Positions 27,011 to 36,696 of a stretch of DNA of 64,000 nt are shown piece by piece (position 1 is the stretch's first letter; each line of letters opens with the position of its first letter). Position numbers and translations under genes: made by a program. The notes under the pieces are model-generated. The model saw only the letters and a list, made by a program, of their open reading frames with translations. It did not search any database and was not told where the DNA came from. The DNA is from Hyphomicrobiales bacterium (GTDB lineage: Bacteria; Pseudomonadota; Alphaproteobacteria; Rhizobiales; Beijerinckiaceae), in NCBI GenBank assembly GCA_019075865.1, contig JAGXAN010000012.1, positions 1-64,000 of the forward strand, read 5' to 3'.

Positions 27011-27892
27011 ATGCTCCAAATGGCCAATCTCGTTAATCTCATCATCACGGGCCTTGCCACCGGCGCGATTTATGCGCTCGTTGCCATCGGCTTCACGCTC
27101 TTGTGGCAAACCTCGCAGACCATCAATTTCGCGCAAGGCGATTTTGTGATGCTGCCAGCCTTTTTCATGCTGCCGATGCTGCATGCCGGGGTGCCCTATT
27201 GGTTGGCCATTCTCATTGGCGTAATCTTGTCGATGCTCATTCTGGGTTATGGCTACAAGAAGCTGCTGGTTGACCCCATCCGCAAGCATGGTGTGCTGCC
27301 GCTGGCGATTGCCGGCATGGCGCTATCCATCTTCATGCAGGAAGGCGTCAAGAATTACACCGCCGAAGCCCATGTGTTTCCGGCCCTGATCCCCAACCTC
27401 GATTTTCACATTTTTGGTGCAGTGGTATCCGCCCAGAGCATTGCCGTGGTCGTGGTCGCCCTGGCCGTGGTGATCGCCCTGCAATGGCTGCTCAACAAAA
27501 CGCTTGTGGGGCACCAGATGCAGGCAACGGCGCAAAATTCGACCGTCGCCCGCCTGCTGGGAATCCCGGTTGAGCGCATGGTGCTCTACACTTTCCTCAT
27601 CAATGGCGCCCTGGTCGCCATTGCCTCAGCGCTGGTCTCGCCGCTGATATTTGCCAAATTCTCCACCGGCAACATCATGGGCATGGCCGCATTCACCGCC
27701 GCCATTGTCGGCGGCTTCAACCAGGTGCGCGGTGCCATTGCCGGCGGCTTATTGCTGGGTGTCGTCAATAATATCGGCTCCGCCTATATATCCGCCCAAT
27801 ATCGCGACGCCATCCCGCTGCTTTTGCTGATTTTGGTCATCTTGTTCCGCCCGCAAGGGCTAATGGGCCGAGCCGAGGAGCGCACAGTATGA
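27011..27892 (+). CDS. LivH-type ABC transporter permease
   Basis: 293-residue inner-membrane permease with about eight helices, of the LivH family: ITGLATGAIYALVAIGFTLLWQTSQTINFAQGDFVML at the start and VNNIGSAYISAQYRDAIPLLLLILVILFRPQGLMG at the end. The conserved GLLLGV..N segment contacts the ATPases. ATG 27011 and ATG 27020 are both possible; neither has a strong ribosome-binding site. It overlaps the next permease by four bases (ATGA). Confidence 0.88.
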   Translation: MLQMANLVNLIITGLATGAIYALVAIGFTLLWQTSQTINFAQGDFVMLPAFFMLPMLHAGVPYWLAILIGVILSMLILGYGYKKLLVDPIRKHGVLPLAIAGMALSIFMQEGVKNYTAEAHVFPALIPNLDFHIFGAVVSAQSIAVVVVALAVVIALQWLLNKTLVGHQMQATAQNSTVARLLGIPVERMVLYTFLINGALVAIASALVSPLIFAKFSTGNIMGMAAFTAAIVGGFNQVRGAIAGGLLLGVVNNIGSAYISAQYRDAIPLLLLILVILFRPQGLMGRAEERTV

Positions 27893-28884
27893 AGCTTTCA
27901 GCTTTTGCAATCGTCGCCAGCCTTGTCGTCGCGCTCGGCCTGCTGGTTGGCCCCATTTTTCTCTCCGATTATGGCCGCTATATCCTGTCCATGTGGATTG
28001 TGATGTCGATTGCCGCCATCGGGCTCAATCTGACCCTCGGCTATGCGGGGCAGGTATCTCTGGCGCAAGGTGCCTTCATGGGCGTGGGCGCCTATGTTTC
28101 GGCGCTCATGACCATTCACGGTTGGCCGCTGCCGGTTGCCATGCTCACCAGCGCCTTGGTCTGCCTCGTCCTTGGCTGGATGTTGGGTTATCCGGCGCTT
28201 CGCGTGCAGCATCACTATCTGGCATTTGTGACATTGGCTTTTGCCAGCCTGGCCTTCCTGATCTTCCGCAACGAGGAATGGATCACCGGCGGCGTCGACG
28301 GTCTCGCCAACATCCCGCGCCCTTATTTCCTGTGGATGGCGACGGACGGCTCACTGGCCTTCTATTATTATTGTCTGGGCGTTCTTGGCCTGATTGCACT
28401 CGGCTATTATGGCCTCGTGCGCTCCCCCTGGGGCCGCGCCTTTCTGGCACTGCGCGAGAATCCGGTGCGGGCCATGTCGCTGGGCATTGATACGCGCCGC
28501 TACATTCTGGTGGCCTTTGCCATTGGCTCGGCACTGGGCGGTGTTGCCGGTTCGCTCTTCGCGCCTCTGGTGCAGTTTGTCGAACCGCCGGCTTTTGCCG
28601 TCGATCTTTCGCTGAAACTGCTGCTGATGGTCATAGTCGGCGGCTCCGGATTTTACTTCGGCCCCTTCCTTGGTGCCCTGATCGCGGTGCTGCTGCCCGA
28701 ATGGCTGCGCTTCACGCAAGGCTATTACCTGATGCTTTATGCCTTCTTTGTCATGTTGCTTCTGGTGATTTCACCTTCCGGCATTCTCGGCATTGCCGAT
28801 AAATGGATCACTGACCGCAAGACCCGTGTCGCCTCGGCGGCGCGAGCGGCCACGGCCTCCGCATTCGAGGAGACAAAGCAATGA
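27889..28884 (+). CDS. LivM-type ABC transporter permease
   Basis: 331-residue permease partner. Family signatures: LNLTLGYAGQVSLAQGAFMGVGAY, GYPALRVQHHYLAFVTLAFA and VRSPWGRAFLALRENPVRAMSLGID (EAA-like loop), then GVAGSLFAPL. The C-terminal tail of about 40 residues is hydrophilic and Ala-rich. Start and stop overlap the flanking genes by four bases each, indicating tight coupling with LivH and LivG. Confidence 0.88.
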   Translation: MKLSAFAIVASLVVALGLLVGPIFLSDYGRYILSMWIVMSIAAIGLNLTLGYAGQVSLAQGAFMGVGAYVSALMTIHGWPLPVAMLTSALVCLVLGWMLGYPALRVQHHYLAFVTLAFASLAFLIFRNEEWITGGVDGLANIPRPYFLWMATDGSLAFYYYCLGVLGLIALGYYGLVRSPWGRAFLALRENPVRAMSLGIDTRRYILVAFAIGSALGGVAGSLFAPLVQFVEPPAFAVDLSLKLLLMVIVGGSGFYFGPFLGALIAVLLPEWLRFTQGYYLMLYAFFVMLLLVISPSGILGIADKWITDRKTRVASAARAATASAFEETKQ

Positions 28885-29624
28885 GCAAGGTTCTGGAAGT
28901 TTCCAACATCCAGAAGCGCTTTGGCGGCATTTATGCGGTCAATGGGGTCAGCTTCGACGTGCACGAGGGCGAAATTCTCGGTATCATCGGGCCCAACGGC
29001 TGCGGCAAGTCCACGCTTTTCAACTGCATCCTCGGCCAATTGCAACCCACAGAAGGCGAAGTGAAGCTGGACGGCAAGGTTGTGACGGGCTTGCGCCCCT
29101 GCGATCTGAACCGTCTCGGCGTCAGCCGAACTTTCCAGCTCCTGCAGGTCTTTCCGCAATTGACGGTGCGTGAAAATCTCATTCTGGCCGCCCAGGAGCA
29201 CAAGGGCAATATGGCAACCCGCCTGATTGGCAAACGCGATGCCGGCCTGACGGGTGACGCGGACCAGATGATCGGCTTTTTCAAACTGGCGCATTTGGCC
29301 GATGAGCGCGCCGGCGGCCTGAGCTATGGCCAGCAAAAGCTTCTGGATGCCGCCATGGCCTTCATGTCCGGCCCGCGTCTGGTTTTGCTGGATGAGCCAG
29401 CCGGCGGCGTCAACCTGACCATGCTCGAAAACCTGAAAGAGCGATTGCAGGCCATCAACAAGGAGCAAGGCGCGACGTTTGTCGTGATCGAGCACAATAT
29501 GGATTTTGTCATGTCGCTCTGCACCCGGGTGCTGGTTCTGGCCGAAGGCAAGGTACTCGCCGAAGGACTGCCAGCCGAAATTCGCGCCAACCCAAAAGTG
29601 ATCGAGGCCTACCTTGGACACTAA
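28881..29624 (+). CDS. LivG-type ABC transporter ATP-binding protein
   Basis: 247-residue ATPase: Walker A GPNGCGKSTLFN, Q-loop SRTFQLLQVFP, signature GLSYGQQKLLD (variant LSYGQ, common in this family), Walker B RLVLLDEPAGGVN and H-loop FVVIEHNMDFVM. It lies between the permease gene (4-bp overlap) and the second ATPase gene (11-bp overlap). Confidence 0.9.
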   Translation: MSKVLEVSNIQKRFGGIYAVNGVSFDVHEGEILGIIGPNGCGKSTLFNCILGQLQPTEGEVKLDGKVVTGLRPCDLNRLGVSRTFQLLQVFPQLTVRENLILAAQEHKGNMATRLIGKRDAGLTGDADQMIGFFKLAHLADERAGGLSYGQQKLLDAAMAFMSGPRLVLLDEPAGGVNLTMLENLKERLQAINKEQGATFVVIEHNMDFVMSLCTRVLVLAEGKVLAEGLPAEIRANPKVIEAYLGH

Positions 29625-30345
29625 ACCCATTCTCGAAGTCAAAGACGTCGTGGCAGGCTACGGCCGCATGACCATCCTCAATGGCACCACTTTCAGTGTG
29701 CCCAAAGGTTCGATCACCACGGTGATCGGGCCGAATGGAGCCGGTAAATCCACCGTCTTCAAGACCATTTTCGGGATGCTGGCGGCCCGTACCGGCACCG
29801 TGACCTTCGATGGTCGTGATGTCACCAACTGGACACCGCGCAAACTGCTGGAAGCAGGCATTTGCTACGTGCCGCAGGGGCGCAACATTTTCCCCGAACT
29901 TTCCGTGCGCACCAACATCCAATTGGGGGCCATCGCGGCTGGCAAGAACATTACCGATATGCCCGACCGCATTGAACGCGGGCTGGACCGGTTTCCGGCG
30001 CTGCGCCGCAAGGCCAACCAACAGGCCGGCACCCTTTCGGGGGGTGAGCAAAAGCAGTTGGAAGTCGTGCGCGGGCTATTGCTCGATCCGCGTCTGATCC
30101 TGATTGACGAACCCTCTATCGGCCTCTCGCCCATGATGGTGACCGAAACCTTCGCCATTCTCACCGAATTGCGCGGCAAGGGGGTTTCCACACTGATGAT
30201 CGAGCAGAATGCCCGCTCGGCGCTGGAAATGTCGGACTATGGCATCGTGCTGGAACTCGGCCAGACACGGATATTTGATACCGCGCAAAATGTGCTCAAC
30301 GACCCGCGCGTCGCGCAATTATTCCTTGGTGGCACCACGAACTGA
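29614..30345 (+). CDS. LivF-type ABC transporter ATP-binding protein
   Basis: 243-residue second ATPase of the heterodimer: Walker A GPNGAGKSTVFK, GICYVPQGRNIFPELSVR, signature GTLSGGEQKQLEVVRGLL, Walker B LILIDEPSIGLSPMMV. The TTG at 29614 is the best start: it leaves the ILEVKDVVAGYG beta-strand intact and has GAGG nine bases upstream; the first in-frame ATG would remove part of the fold. The gene overlaps livG by 11 bases. Confidence 0.87.
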   Translation: MDTKPILEVKDVVAGYGRMTILNGTTFSVPKGSITTVIGPNGAGKSTVFKTIFGMLAARTGTVTFDGRDVTNWTPRKLLEAGICYVPQGRNIFPELSVRTNIQLGAIAAGKNITDMPDRIERGLDRFPALRRKANQQAGTLSGGEQKQLEVVRGLLLDPRLILIDEPSIGLSPMMVTETFAILTELRGKGVSTLMIEQNARSALEMSDYGIVLELGQTRIFDTAQNVLNDPRVAQLFLGGTTN

Positions 30346-30357
30346 GCTGGAGCCACC
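30328..30357. terminator. Weak hairpin at end of ABC operon
   Basis: GGTGGC (30328-30333) pairs with GCCACC (30352-30357) across an 18-base loop, spanning the stop codon of the last ABC gene. There is no T-run on either strand, so termination here is only a suggestion. The next gene converges from the minus strand 15 bases downstream of the stop. Confidence 0.25.
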
Positions 30358-30360
30358 GAG

Positions 30361-30747
30361 CTAGCCGCCAAGAAATACCTTGCCCATAAGGCGGTAGGGC
30401 GCCAGAGCAAAGGCACCGGCGATCAACAGCCCAACATAATTGCCAACCATGGCACCGGCATGCCAGCGAATGTTGCCAAAGCGCCGCGCCCAGATGGCAA
30501 GGGGAATATTGACCAGCGTAATCACCGACAGGATATGGATGGGGCTGAAATGCCCGCTGGTCTGGATCCAGAACGAGGTGACCGCGGTAACCAGCATGGC
30601 AATCGCAAAAACACGCCCGAAGCCGAGATGGCGGGGCGTGCCTTTGGTCATCCATATAACTGTGGTTCCAGCGACAAGGCTCGTAAGAGCCGCAAGGGCA
30701 TGTACCTGATATACAGCCGGTGCTGAAGAAAATGCCGCAAGATTCAT
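30361..30747 (-). CDS. DUF2306-like small membrane protein
   Basis: 128 residues with four hydrophobic helices: YQVHALAALTSLVAGTTVIWM, FGRVFAIAMLVTAVTSFWI, IHILSVITLVNIPLAIWA and MVGNYVGLLIAGAFALAP. Conserved histidines lie in VHALAA, SPIHIL and RWHAG. The arrangement fits DUF2306/YozB-like integral membrane proteins whose function is unknown. It is three bases downstream of the DUF2852 gene on the same strand, so the two are probably one transcript. Confidence 0.65.
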   Translation of the reverse strand: MNLAAFSSAPAVYQVHALAALTSLVAGTTVIWMTKGTPRHLGFGRVFAIAMLVTAVTSFWIQTSGHFSPIHILSVITLVNIPLAIWARRFGNIRWHAGAMVGNYVGLLIAGAFALAPYRLMGKVFLGG

Positions 30748-30750
30748 GGT

Positions 30751-31248
30751 TCAGCCATTCGTTGCATCAGGATTGCTGACCGGACGGTTCCGCGCCGCCA
30801 TGAATTGATCAAATGCTTCCCGATCCCGCGCCCGGCGCAAGCCATCGATATGTTCAGCAAAATCTCGCTCTGCCTGAACCAGCTTGGCGCGCTGCTCTTC
30901 GAGCTTGGCGATTTCGCCGGTGCGCCAATCGTCAAATGCTGTATTGCCGGTCGGGGTACCAGCCTGCGACCAAGTGGTGCGCCCCTGATCCCATTTACGC
31001 TGCATCTCACCGCTCATCTTGCTGCGGGCCCATTCCTTGCCACTTGCAGCCAGGCCTTGCGCCGCGTCCACCAGATCGCCCGGATGATCCGTGCGTTTCT
31101 GCCAGATTTTGAGCGCGAGAATGGCAAGGCCGATCGGCCAGAAGAATACGAAACCAAGCACCATCGCCAACAGTTCAATGGCGCTCCAGCGCCGACGTCC
31201 CGAGATGGAATGACAACGGTGTCCGCGAATATCCTGATATTGACTCAT
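30751..31248 (-). CDS. DUF2852 domain-containing protein
   Basis: 165 residues. One or two membrane helices (AIELLAMVLGFVFFWPIGLAIL) are followed by a charged region and the pattern NTAFDDWRTGEIAKLEEQ...FAEHIDGLRRARDREAFDQFM, which is the hallmark of DUF2852 in Alphaproteobacteria. Function unknown; it is a short membrane-anchored coiled-coil protein. The start has GGAGTGAAGCC upstream. Moderate certainty on family, none on role. Confidence 0.75.
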   Translation of the reverse strand: MSQYQDIRGHRCHSISGRRRWSAIELLAMVLGFVFFWPIGLAILALKIWQKRTDHPGDLVDAAQGLAASGKEWARSKMSGEMQRKWDQGRTTWSQAGTPTGNTAFDDWRTGEIAKLEEQRAKLVQAERDFAEHIDGLRRARDREAFDQFMAARNRPVSNPDATNG

Positions 31249-31360
31249 GGCTTCACTCCTGAATTGTTGCCAACGTCTAAATACGTCCTAAATGTAACAT
31301 CTTCTTACATCATTGCAAGGGTGTCCGGCGAAAGAATTTGCCGCAACGGGCCGCAGCCCA

Positions 31361-31391
31361 TAAAAATGGCCTGAGCAACAGCCCAGGCCAT
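31361..31391 (-). terminator. Rho-independent terminator of clpB
   Basis: On the minus strand ATGGCCTG and CAGGCCAT form a perfect 8-bp stem with a 10-base loop, followed by TTTTTAT. It lies 25 bases past the clpB stop codon and has the usual stem-plus-T-run layout. Confidence 0.8.
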
Positions 31392-31415
31392 AAATTTCAA
31401 CAGATTATGCGCGCG

Positions 31416-34052
31416 TCACACCCCTTTGGGGAAATGCACGATCTTGGCGTCGGCAGGTGGTGTCACTGTTTCTGCCGCAACATCGTCAATGGTAATGCCA
31501 TGCGCACCTGCAGAAATATGCACGGTTTCCCCGTCCATGACCTCGCCAGACAATATCTTCTCGGCCAATGGATCCTGCACCAGTTTCTGGATCACCCGCT
31601 TCAGCGGACGTGCGCCATAAGCGGCATCATAACCCCTGTCCGCCAAATAGGCCCGCGCCTTGGCATCCAGCACCAGAACGATCTTGCGATCCTCCAAAAG
31701 CTTCGCCAAACGCCCGAATTGAATATCCACGATCGAGCCCATATCCTCGCGCCGCAGCCGATGGAACAGGATGATTTCGTCGACCCGGTTGAGGAATTCA
31801 GGGCGGAAATGGCTTCGCACCACCCCCATCACGTCGCTCTCAACCGCACTGACCGGTTCGCCTTCCTTTTGCGCTACCAGGAACTCCGACCCCAGATTGG
31901 AGGTCATGATGATCACGACATTGCGGAAATCGACCGTGCGGCCCTGACCATCCGTTAACCGTCCGTCATCCAGCACCTGCAACAGCACGTTGAAGACATC
32001 GGGATGAGCTTTTTCGATTTCATCGAACAGCACCACCTGATAGGGCCGACGCCGCACCGCCTCGGTCAAGGCGCCGCCTTCATCATAGCCCACATAGCCC
32101 GGAGGTGCGCCGATCAGCCGGGATACGGAATGCTTTTCCATATATTCCGACATGTCGATGCGCACCATGGCGGCATCGTCATCAAACATGAATTGCGCCA
32201 GCGCTTTGGTAAGTTCGGTCTTGCCGACACCGGTAGGCCCGAGGAACATGAACGAACCAATCGGCCGGTTGGGGTCCTGCAAGCCGGCCCGCGCCCGGCG
32301 CACCGCCGTCGCCACTGCATGCACCGCCGTGCTCTGGCCCACCACCCGGCGCGCCAGATCGTCTTCCATTCCAAGCAGCTTCTGCTTCTCGCCGGTGAGC
32401 ATTTTATCGACCGGCACGCCCGTCCAACGCGACACAACCTGCGCGATATGGTCGGCCGTAACCGCCTCGTCGACCAGAATTTCGCCGCTCTTGGCTTCGG
32501 TCTCCGCCAGCTTCTTTTCGAGATCGGGAATAATGCCGTAAGTCAGTTCGCCAGCGCGTTGATATTCACCGCGACGCTGGGCCTGGCTCAGATCATTGCG
32601 GGCCGTCTCCAACTGCTCCTTGAGCTTTTGGGCAGCGCCGAGTTTGTCCTTCTCGCCCCGCCAGCGACTGGTGAGCGAGTCTGATTTCTCTTCCAGATCC
32701 GCCAATTCGGCCGACAGCTTCGCCAATCGATCCTTGGACGCGACATCAGATTCGCGTTTGAGCGCTTCCTGCTCGATTTTGAGTTGCACAATGCGCCGGT
32801 CGAGTTCGTCGAGTTCTTCGGGCTTGCTATCGACCTGCATGCGCAGCCGCGACGCCGCCTCATCAACAAGGTCGATCGCTTTATCTGGCAAGAACCGATC
32901 CGCGATGTAGCGGTTGGACAAGGTAGCCGCCGCCACAATGGCCGCATCATTGATGCGCACGCCATGGTGCAACTCATATTTTTCCTTCAACCCGCGCAGG
33001 ATCGAAATCGTATCCTCCACCGTCGGTTCGGCCACGAAAATCGGCTGGAACCGTCGTGCCAGCGCCGCGTCCTTCTCGACATGCTTGCGATATTCATCCA
33101 GCGTCGTTGCGCCAACACAATGCAATTCACCGCGCGCCAAAGCCGGTTTCAGCAAATTCGAGGCATCCATGGCGCCTTCAGATTTGCCTGCACCGATCAG
33201 CGTGTGCATTTCGTCGATGAAAAGCACAATGCCGCCCTCGGCAGCCGTCACTTCGGACAAGACGCCTTTCAGTCGCTCCTCAAATTCACCGCGATATTTG
33301 GCACCCGCGATCAACGCGCCCATGTCGAGCGCCAGCAATTGCTTGTCGCGCAGCGATTCAGGCACGTCACCATTGATGATGCGCAGCGCCAGCCCCTCAA
33401 CAATCGCCGTTTTGCCAACGCCCGGCTCGCCAATCAGCACCGGATTATTCTTGGTGCGGCGCGACAGCACCTGAATGGTGCGGCGAATTTCCTCATCACG
33501 CCCGATCACCGGATCAAGCTTGCCGTTCCGGGCGGCTTCGGTCAGATCGCGCGCATATTTCTTCAAGGCGTCATAGCTGTTTTCAGCGCTGGCATTATCG
33601 GCCGTGCGGCCCTTGCGCAGCGATTCAATCGCCGTGTTGATCTTTTGCGGGCTGGTGCCGCATTGGCCCAATATCTTGCCTGCTTCGCTGCTCTTTTCCA
33701 GCGCCAAGGCCAACAGCAACCGCTCGACGGTGACATATGAGTCTCCCGCCTTCTTTGCGATTTTTTCGGCGGCATCAAAAATCCGCGCCGTGGTCGGTGC
33801 CAGATAGACCTGCCCTGCCCCGGAACCCTGCACCTTCGGCAATTTGGCCAGTGCAATCTCAACGAGTTTCAAGGCTTCGCGCGAATTGCCACCCGAATTG
33901 TCAATCAACCCAGCCGACAGGCCCTGATCGTCATCCAGCAACACCTTCAAGATGTGCTCAGGCGTAAACTGTTGATTTCCCTCACGCAATGCCAAAGATT
34001 GCGCACTCTGCACGAACCCGCGTGCCCGTTCTGTGAATTTCTCGAAGTTCAC
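31416..34052 (-). CDS. clpB: ATP-dependent disaggregase ClpB
   Basis: AAA+ chaperone of 878 residues that, with DnaK, extracts proteins from heat-induced aggregates. N-domain ([20 protein letters not shown]), first AAA module with [15 protein letters not shown] and [12 protein letters not shown], the coiled-coil middle domain at about 405-520 ([20 protein letters not shown]), and a second AAA module with [15 protein letters not shown] and [12 protein letters not shown]. The start is GTG 34052 preceded by TTGGAGGGTCAAAA; the longer ATG reading would put the ribosome-binding site inside the gene. A heat-shock-type promoter and a terminator frame it as a single-gene unit. Confidence 0.96.
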   Translation of the reverse strand: MNFEKFTERARGFVQSAQSLALREGNQQFTPEHILKVLLDDDQGLSAGLIDNSGGNSREALKLVEIALAKLPKVQGSGAGQVYLAPTTARIFDAAEKIAKKAGDSYVTVERLLLALALEKSSEAGKILGQCGTSPQKINTAIESLRKGRTADNASAENSYDALKKYARDLTEAARNGKLDPVIGRDEEIRRTIQVLSRRTKNNPVLIGEPGVGKTAIVEGLALRIINGDVPESLRDKQLLALDMGALIAGAKYRGEFEERLKGVLSEVTAAEGGIVLFIDEMHTLIGAGKSEGAMDASNLLKPALARGELHCVGATTLDEYRKHVEKDAALARRFQPIFVAEPTVEDTISILRGLKEKYELHHGVRINDAAIVAAATLSNRYIADRFLPDKAIDLVDEAASRLRMQVDSKPEELDELDRRIVQLKIEQEALKRESDVASKDRLAKLSAELADLEEKSDSLTSRWRGEKDKLGAAQKLKEQLETARNDLSQAQRRGEYQRAGELTYGIIPDLEKKLAETEAKSGEILVDEAVTADHIAQVVSRWTGVPVDKMLTGEKQKLLGMEDDLARRVVGQSTAVHAVATAVRRARAGLQDPNRPIGSFMFLGPTGVGKTELTKALAQFMFDDDAAMVRIDMSEYMEKHSVSRLIGAPPGYVGYDEGGALTEAVRRRPYQVVLFDEIEKAHPDVFNVLLQVLDDGRLTDGQGRTVDFRNVVIIMTSNLGSEFLVAQKEGEPVSAVESDVMGVVRSHFRPEFLNRVDEIILFHRLRREDMGSIVDIQFGRLAKLLEDRKIVLVLDAKARAYLADRGYDAAYGARPLKRVIQKLVQDPLAEKILSGEVMDGETVHISAGAHGITIDDVAAETVTPPADAKIVHFPKGV

Positions 34053-34174
34053 TTTTGACCCTCCAAGTCTGAATAACCTGCACATCCGCATCCCGTGGAT
34101 ACGCGAACGCCATGTGCAACGTGTCGGCCCCGCTATGGCAACCGCAGCTTCTATTTAGGTGTGCAAGCTAAATT

Positions 34175-34203
34175 ATATAAGGGGGCGACACTTGCGACAA
34201 ATC
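34175..34203 (-). promoter_or_regulatory. Heat-shock (RpoH-type) promoter of clpB
   Basis: On the minus strand, CCCCTTATAT contains CTTATAT at 34181-34175, matching the alphaproteobacterial RpoH -10 pattern CYTATNT. TTTG at 34201-34198, 16 bases earlier, is one base off the CTTG -35. It is about 120 bases upstream of the clpB GTG. The motif is seen directly; sigma-32 use is inferred from family practice for clpB. Confidence 0.55.
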
Positions 34204-34234
34204 TGCCCCAAAATATACCCGTCAATCGTGGCCG

Positions 34235-35737
34235 TTATTGCACGTCCTCAAACCAGTTGCGACCGTCCCGCTCGATCAAGGCGATCGCCGCCGATGGGCC
34301 CCAGGATCCAGCCGTGTAAACCTTCGGCAACTCGCGGCCCGTGGCCCATGCCGCGCGGATCGGATCGATCCAGCGCCAGGCTGCCGCCAATTCGTCGCGC
34401 CGCATGAACAGGGTCTGGTCGCCGCGCATGACATCCATCAGCAACCGTTCGTAAGCATCCGGATTGCGCACGCCGAATACTTTGGCAAAGCTCATGTCCA
34501 GCGGCATTTGGCGCAGTCGCATGCCGCCCGGGCCCGGGTCTTTGATCATCATTTGCAATGTCACGCCTTCATCGGGCTGCAAACGGATCACCAAACGGTT
34601 GGGCGAAATCACCCCGGCACTTTCGGCGAAAATCGAATGGCTGATCGGCCGGAAGGTCACCACGATTTCGGAAAGGCGTTCGGCCAGACGCTTGCCGGTG
34701 CGCAGATAGAACGGCACCCCCGCCCAGCGCCAATTGGCGATTTCCGCCTTGATTGCCACAAAGGTCTCGGTATCGCTCTCCGCCTCGCCTTTGGCCTTGC
34801 CACCCGCAAGTGCCAATTCGTCGAGATAGCCGGGCACCGCGCCGCCAGCATTGGCCCCGGCCCGATACTGGCCGCGTACCGTCAACTGGCCGGCATTGGC
34901 CGGGGTTATCGGCGACAGCGCCTTCAATATCTTCAATTTTTCATCACGCACCGAATCGGCGTCGAACTTGTCCGGTGGCTCCATCGAAACGAGGCACAGC
35001 AATTGCAGCATATGGTTCTGCACCATATCGCGCAGCGCTCCGGAAGTATCATAATAGCCTGCGCGCTCGCCAACCCCAAGATCTTCAGCAACCGTGATCT
35101 GGATATGGTCAATGTGCATGGCATTCCAGATGGGCTCAAACATCCGGTTGGCAAAGCGCATCGCCATCAAATTCTGCACCGTCTCCTTGCCAAGATAATG
35201 GTCAATGCGGAAAACCTGCGGCTCCCTGAACACCTTGCCGATGGCCTCGTTCACTTCATGGGCACTGGCACCGTCCGATCCCAGCGGCTTTTCCAGCACA
35301 ACGCGCGATTGTTCCGTCACCAGGTTGAATGCGGCCAGGTGCTCGCAGATCGGCTTGAACAAATCCGGCCCGACGGCCAGATAAAAAGCGCGCACGCGCT
35401 CCGGCTCACTGGCAATCGCCGCCGACAATTCCTCCCAGCCTTCCGAACTCACAGCATCGGCCGCGTGGTAGGAGATGCGCGACAGAAACCGCTTTTGCAC
35501 ATCCTGATCCGCGACTTCGTCAGTGACATGATCGCGCAGGCTTTTCTCGACAAAGGCAATATAGGCATCGCGCGTCATGGCACGGCGGGAAACCCCGATA
35601 ATGCGGGCACCCGCCGGTATCTGCCCGGCGCAATCGCGGTGATATAGCGCGGGAATCAGTTTACGGGCCGCCAGATCGCCGGTGCCACCAAATACGATCA
35701 AATCGAAAACAGACACTTCAATAGTGCGCGAAGCCAT
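34235..35737 (-). CDS. zwf: Glucose-6-phosphate 1-dehydrogenase
   Basis: 500-residue NADP-linked enzyme, first step of the oxidative pentose phosphate and Entner-Doudoroff routes. It shows the N-terminal FGGTGDLAARKLIPALY (coenzyme fold), VLEKPLGSDGASA, and RIDHYLGKETVQNL with the catalytic His and Lys. The start at ATG 35737 is seven bases after AAGGA; earlier in-frame ATGs overlap that site. It is the last gene of the ROK-rbsD-pfkB-zwf run, 23 bases after the kinase gene, so sugar phosphorylation and its oxidation are co-expressed. Confidence 0.96.
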   Translation of the reverse strand: MASRTIEVSVFDLIVFGGTGDLAARKLIPALYHRDCAGQIPAGARIIGVSRRAMTRDAYIAFVEKSLRDHVTDEVADQDVQKRFLSRISYHAADAVSSEGWEELSAAIASEPERVRAFYLAVGPDLFKPICEHLAAFNLVTEQSRVVLEKPLGSDGASAHEVNEAIGKVFREPQVFRIDHYLGKETVQNLMAMRFANRMFEPIWNAMHIDHIQITVAEDLGVGERAGYYDTSGALRDMVQNHMLQLLCLVSMEPPDKFDADSVRDEKLKILKALSPITPANAGQLTVRGQYRAGANAGGAVPGYLDELALAGGKAKGEAESDTETFVAIKAEIANWRWAGVPFYLRTGKRLAERLSEIVVTFRPISHSIFAESAGVISPNRLVIRLQPDEGVTLQMMIKDPGPGGMRLRQMPLDMSFAKVFGVRNPDAYERLLMDVMRGDQTLFMRRDELAAAWRWIDPIRAAWATGRELPKVYTAGSWGPSAAIALIERDGRNWFEDVQ

Positions 35738-35760
35738 AAGCATATCCTTCATTACGATTT

Positions 35761-36696
35761 TCAGTGTCCCAACTTCGGCAGTTCGGCCCGCCGGGGTATG
35801 TCGGCCCCGCGCCGCGTACAGGTAATGCCCGCAGCCTGAATGGCAAACGCCAGGCAGGCTTCAAGAATGTCTTTGGAAATGCCCGCGAGCGCCGCCGGTT
35901 CGAGATGGCCCGTCTCCGACAGCGCGGTTAGCAGCGCTGCCTGAAATGTGTCCCCCGCCCCAACGGCATCCACCAACCGGATAGAAGGCGCAGGCAGCGC
36001 CATTTCACCATGATGCGACCAAGCGCGAATGCCCTCACCCGCCCGCGTGAGCACCACCAGCGAGGTGCGGCCCTTGAGCCATTCCTGCGCTTTTTGTGCT
36101 GGATCAAGCTGCTGATACAATGCCTCAAAATCCTCGTCGCTGATCTTGATGACATCGGCGCAAGCGGCAAGTTCCGCCACTTTGGCGCGCCAGACATTCA
36201 TGTCGGGCTCGATGGTCTTGCGGATATTGGGATCATAGGCAATCAGACGCCGCCCGGCCTCGCGCTGCGCCAGCGCCAGCAGCGCCGAGCCAACCGGTTC
36301 CACCACGGTCGAGAACGAACCAAAATGCAAGGCCCGGATGTCGTCGCCCAACGGCTTGATTTCGGAAACGGTCAAATCGCGATCCGCCGCGCCATCGCCA
36401 TAAAAGGCATAGGCGGGCGTGCCCGCCGTCAGATCGACGAGGCTCAACGTGGTTGGGCGCGTCGAGCGCTTGAGAAAAGCCTCGCCAACGCCCTCGGCCC
36501 GCAAAAACCGGAACAGTCGCTCCCCCATCATGTCATTGGACAGCCCAGTCAGGAACTGCACCTTCTGGCCCAACCGCGACAGCCCGAACGCCACATTGAA
36601 AGGCGAGCCGCCAGGGCAGCCTTCAAGAGCCATGCGATCATGGGTCTCCGAGCCAACGAAAATATCGATCAACGCTTCACCGCAAACTAAAATCAT
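35761..36696 (-). CDS. PfkB-family carbohydrate kinase (fructokinase-like)
   Basis: 311-residue ribokinase/PfkB-fold kinase. Features: ILVCGEALIDIFVG, GGSPFNVAFGLSRLGQKVQFL (substrate loop), DVIKISDEDFEALY and the C-terminal ATP/anion-hole motif LVDAVGAGDTFQAALL with catalytic Asp. Fructokinase activity is inferred from the adjacent fructose-type ABC genes and from zwf behind it; ribokinase is an alternative. Its start lies directly after the RbsD/FucU gene stop. Confidence 0.82.
   Translation of the reverse strand: MILVCGEALIDIFVGSETHDRMALEGCPGGSPFNVAFGLSRLGQKVQFLTGLSNDMMGERLFRFLRAEGVGEAFLKRSTRPTTLSLVDLTAGTPAYAFYGDGAADRDLTVSEIKPLGDDIRALHFGSFSTVVEPVGSALLALAQREAGRRLIAYDPNIRKTIEPDMNVWRAKVAELAACADVIKISDEDFEALYQQLDPAQKAQEWLKGRTSLVVLTRAGEGIRAWSHHGEMALPAPSIRLVDAVGAGDTFQAALLTALSETGHLEPAALAGISKDILEACLAFAIQAAGITCTRRGADIPRRAELPKLGH

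Noticed and set aside
32784-33740. A 318-codon plus-strand frame opposite clpB
   Set aside because: Antisense to conserved AAA+ sequence; no independent evidence.
34238-35647. A 469-codon plus-strand frame opposite zwf
   Set aside because: Antisense shadow of a well-recognised gene; His/Arg/Gln-rich composition without motifs.
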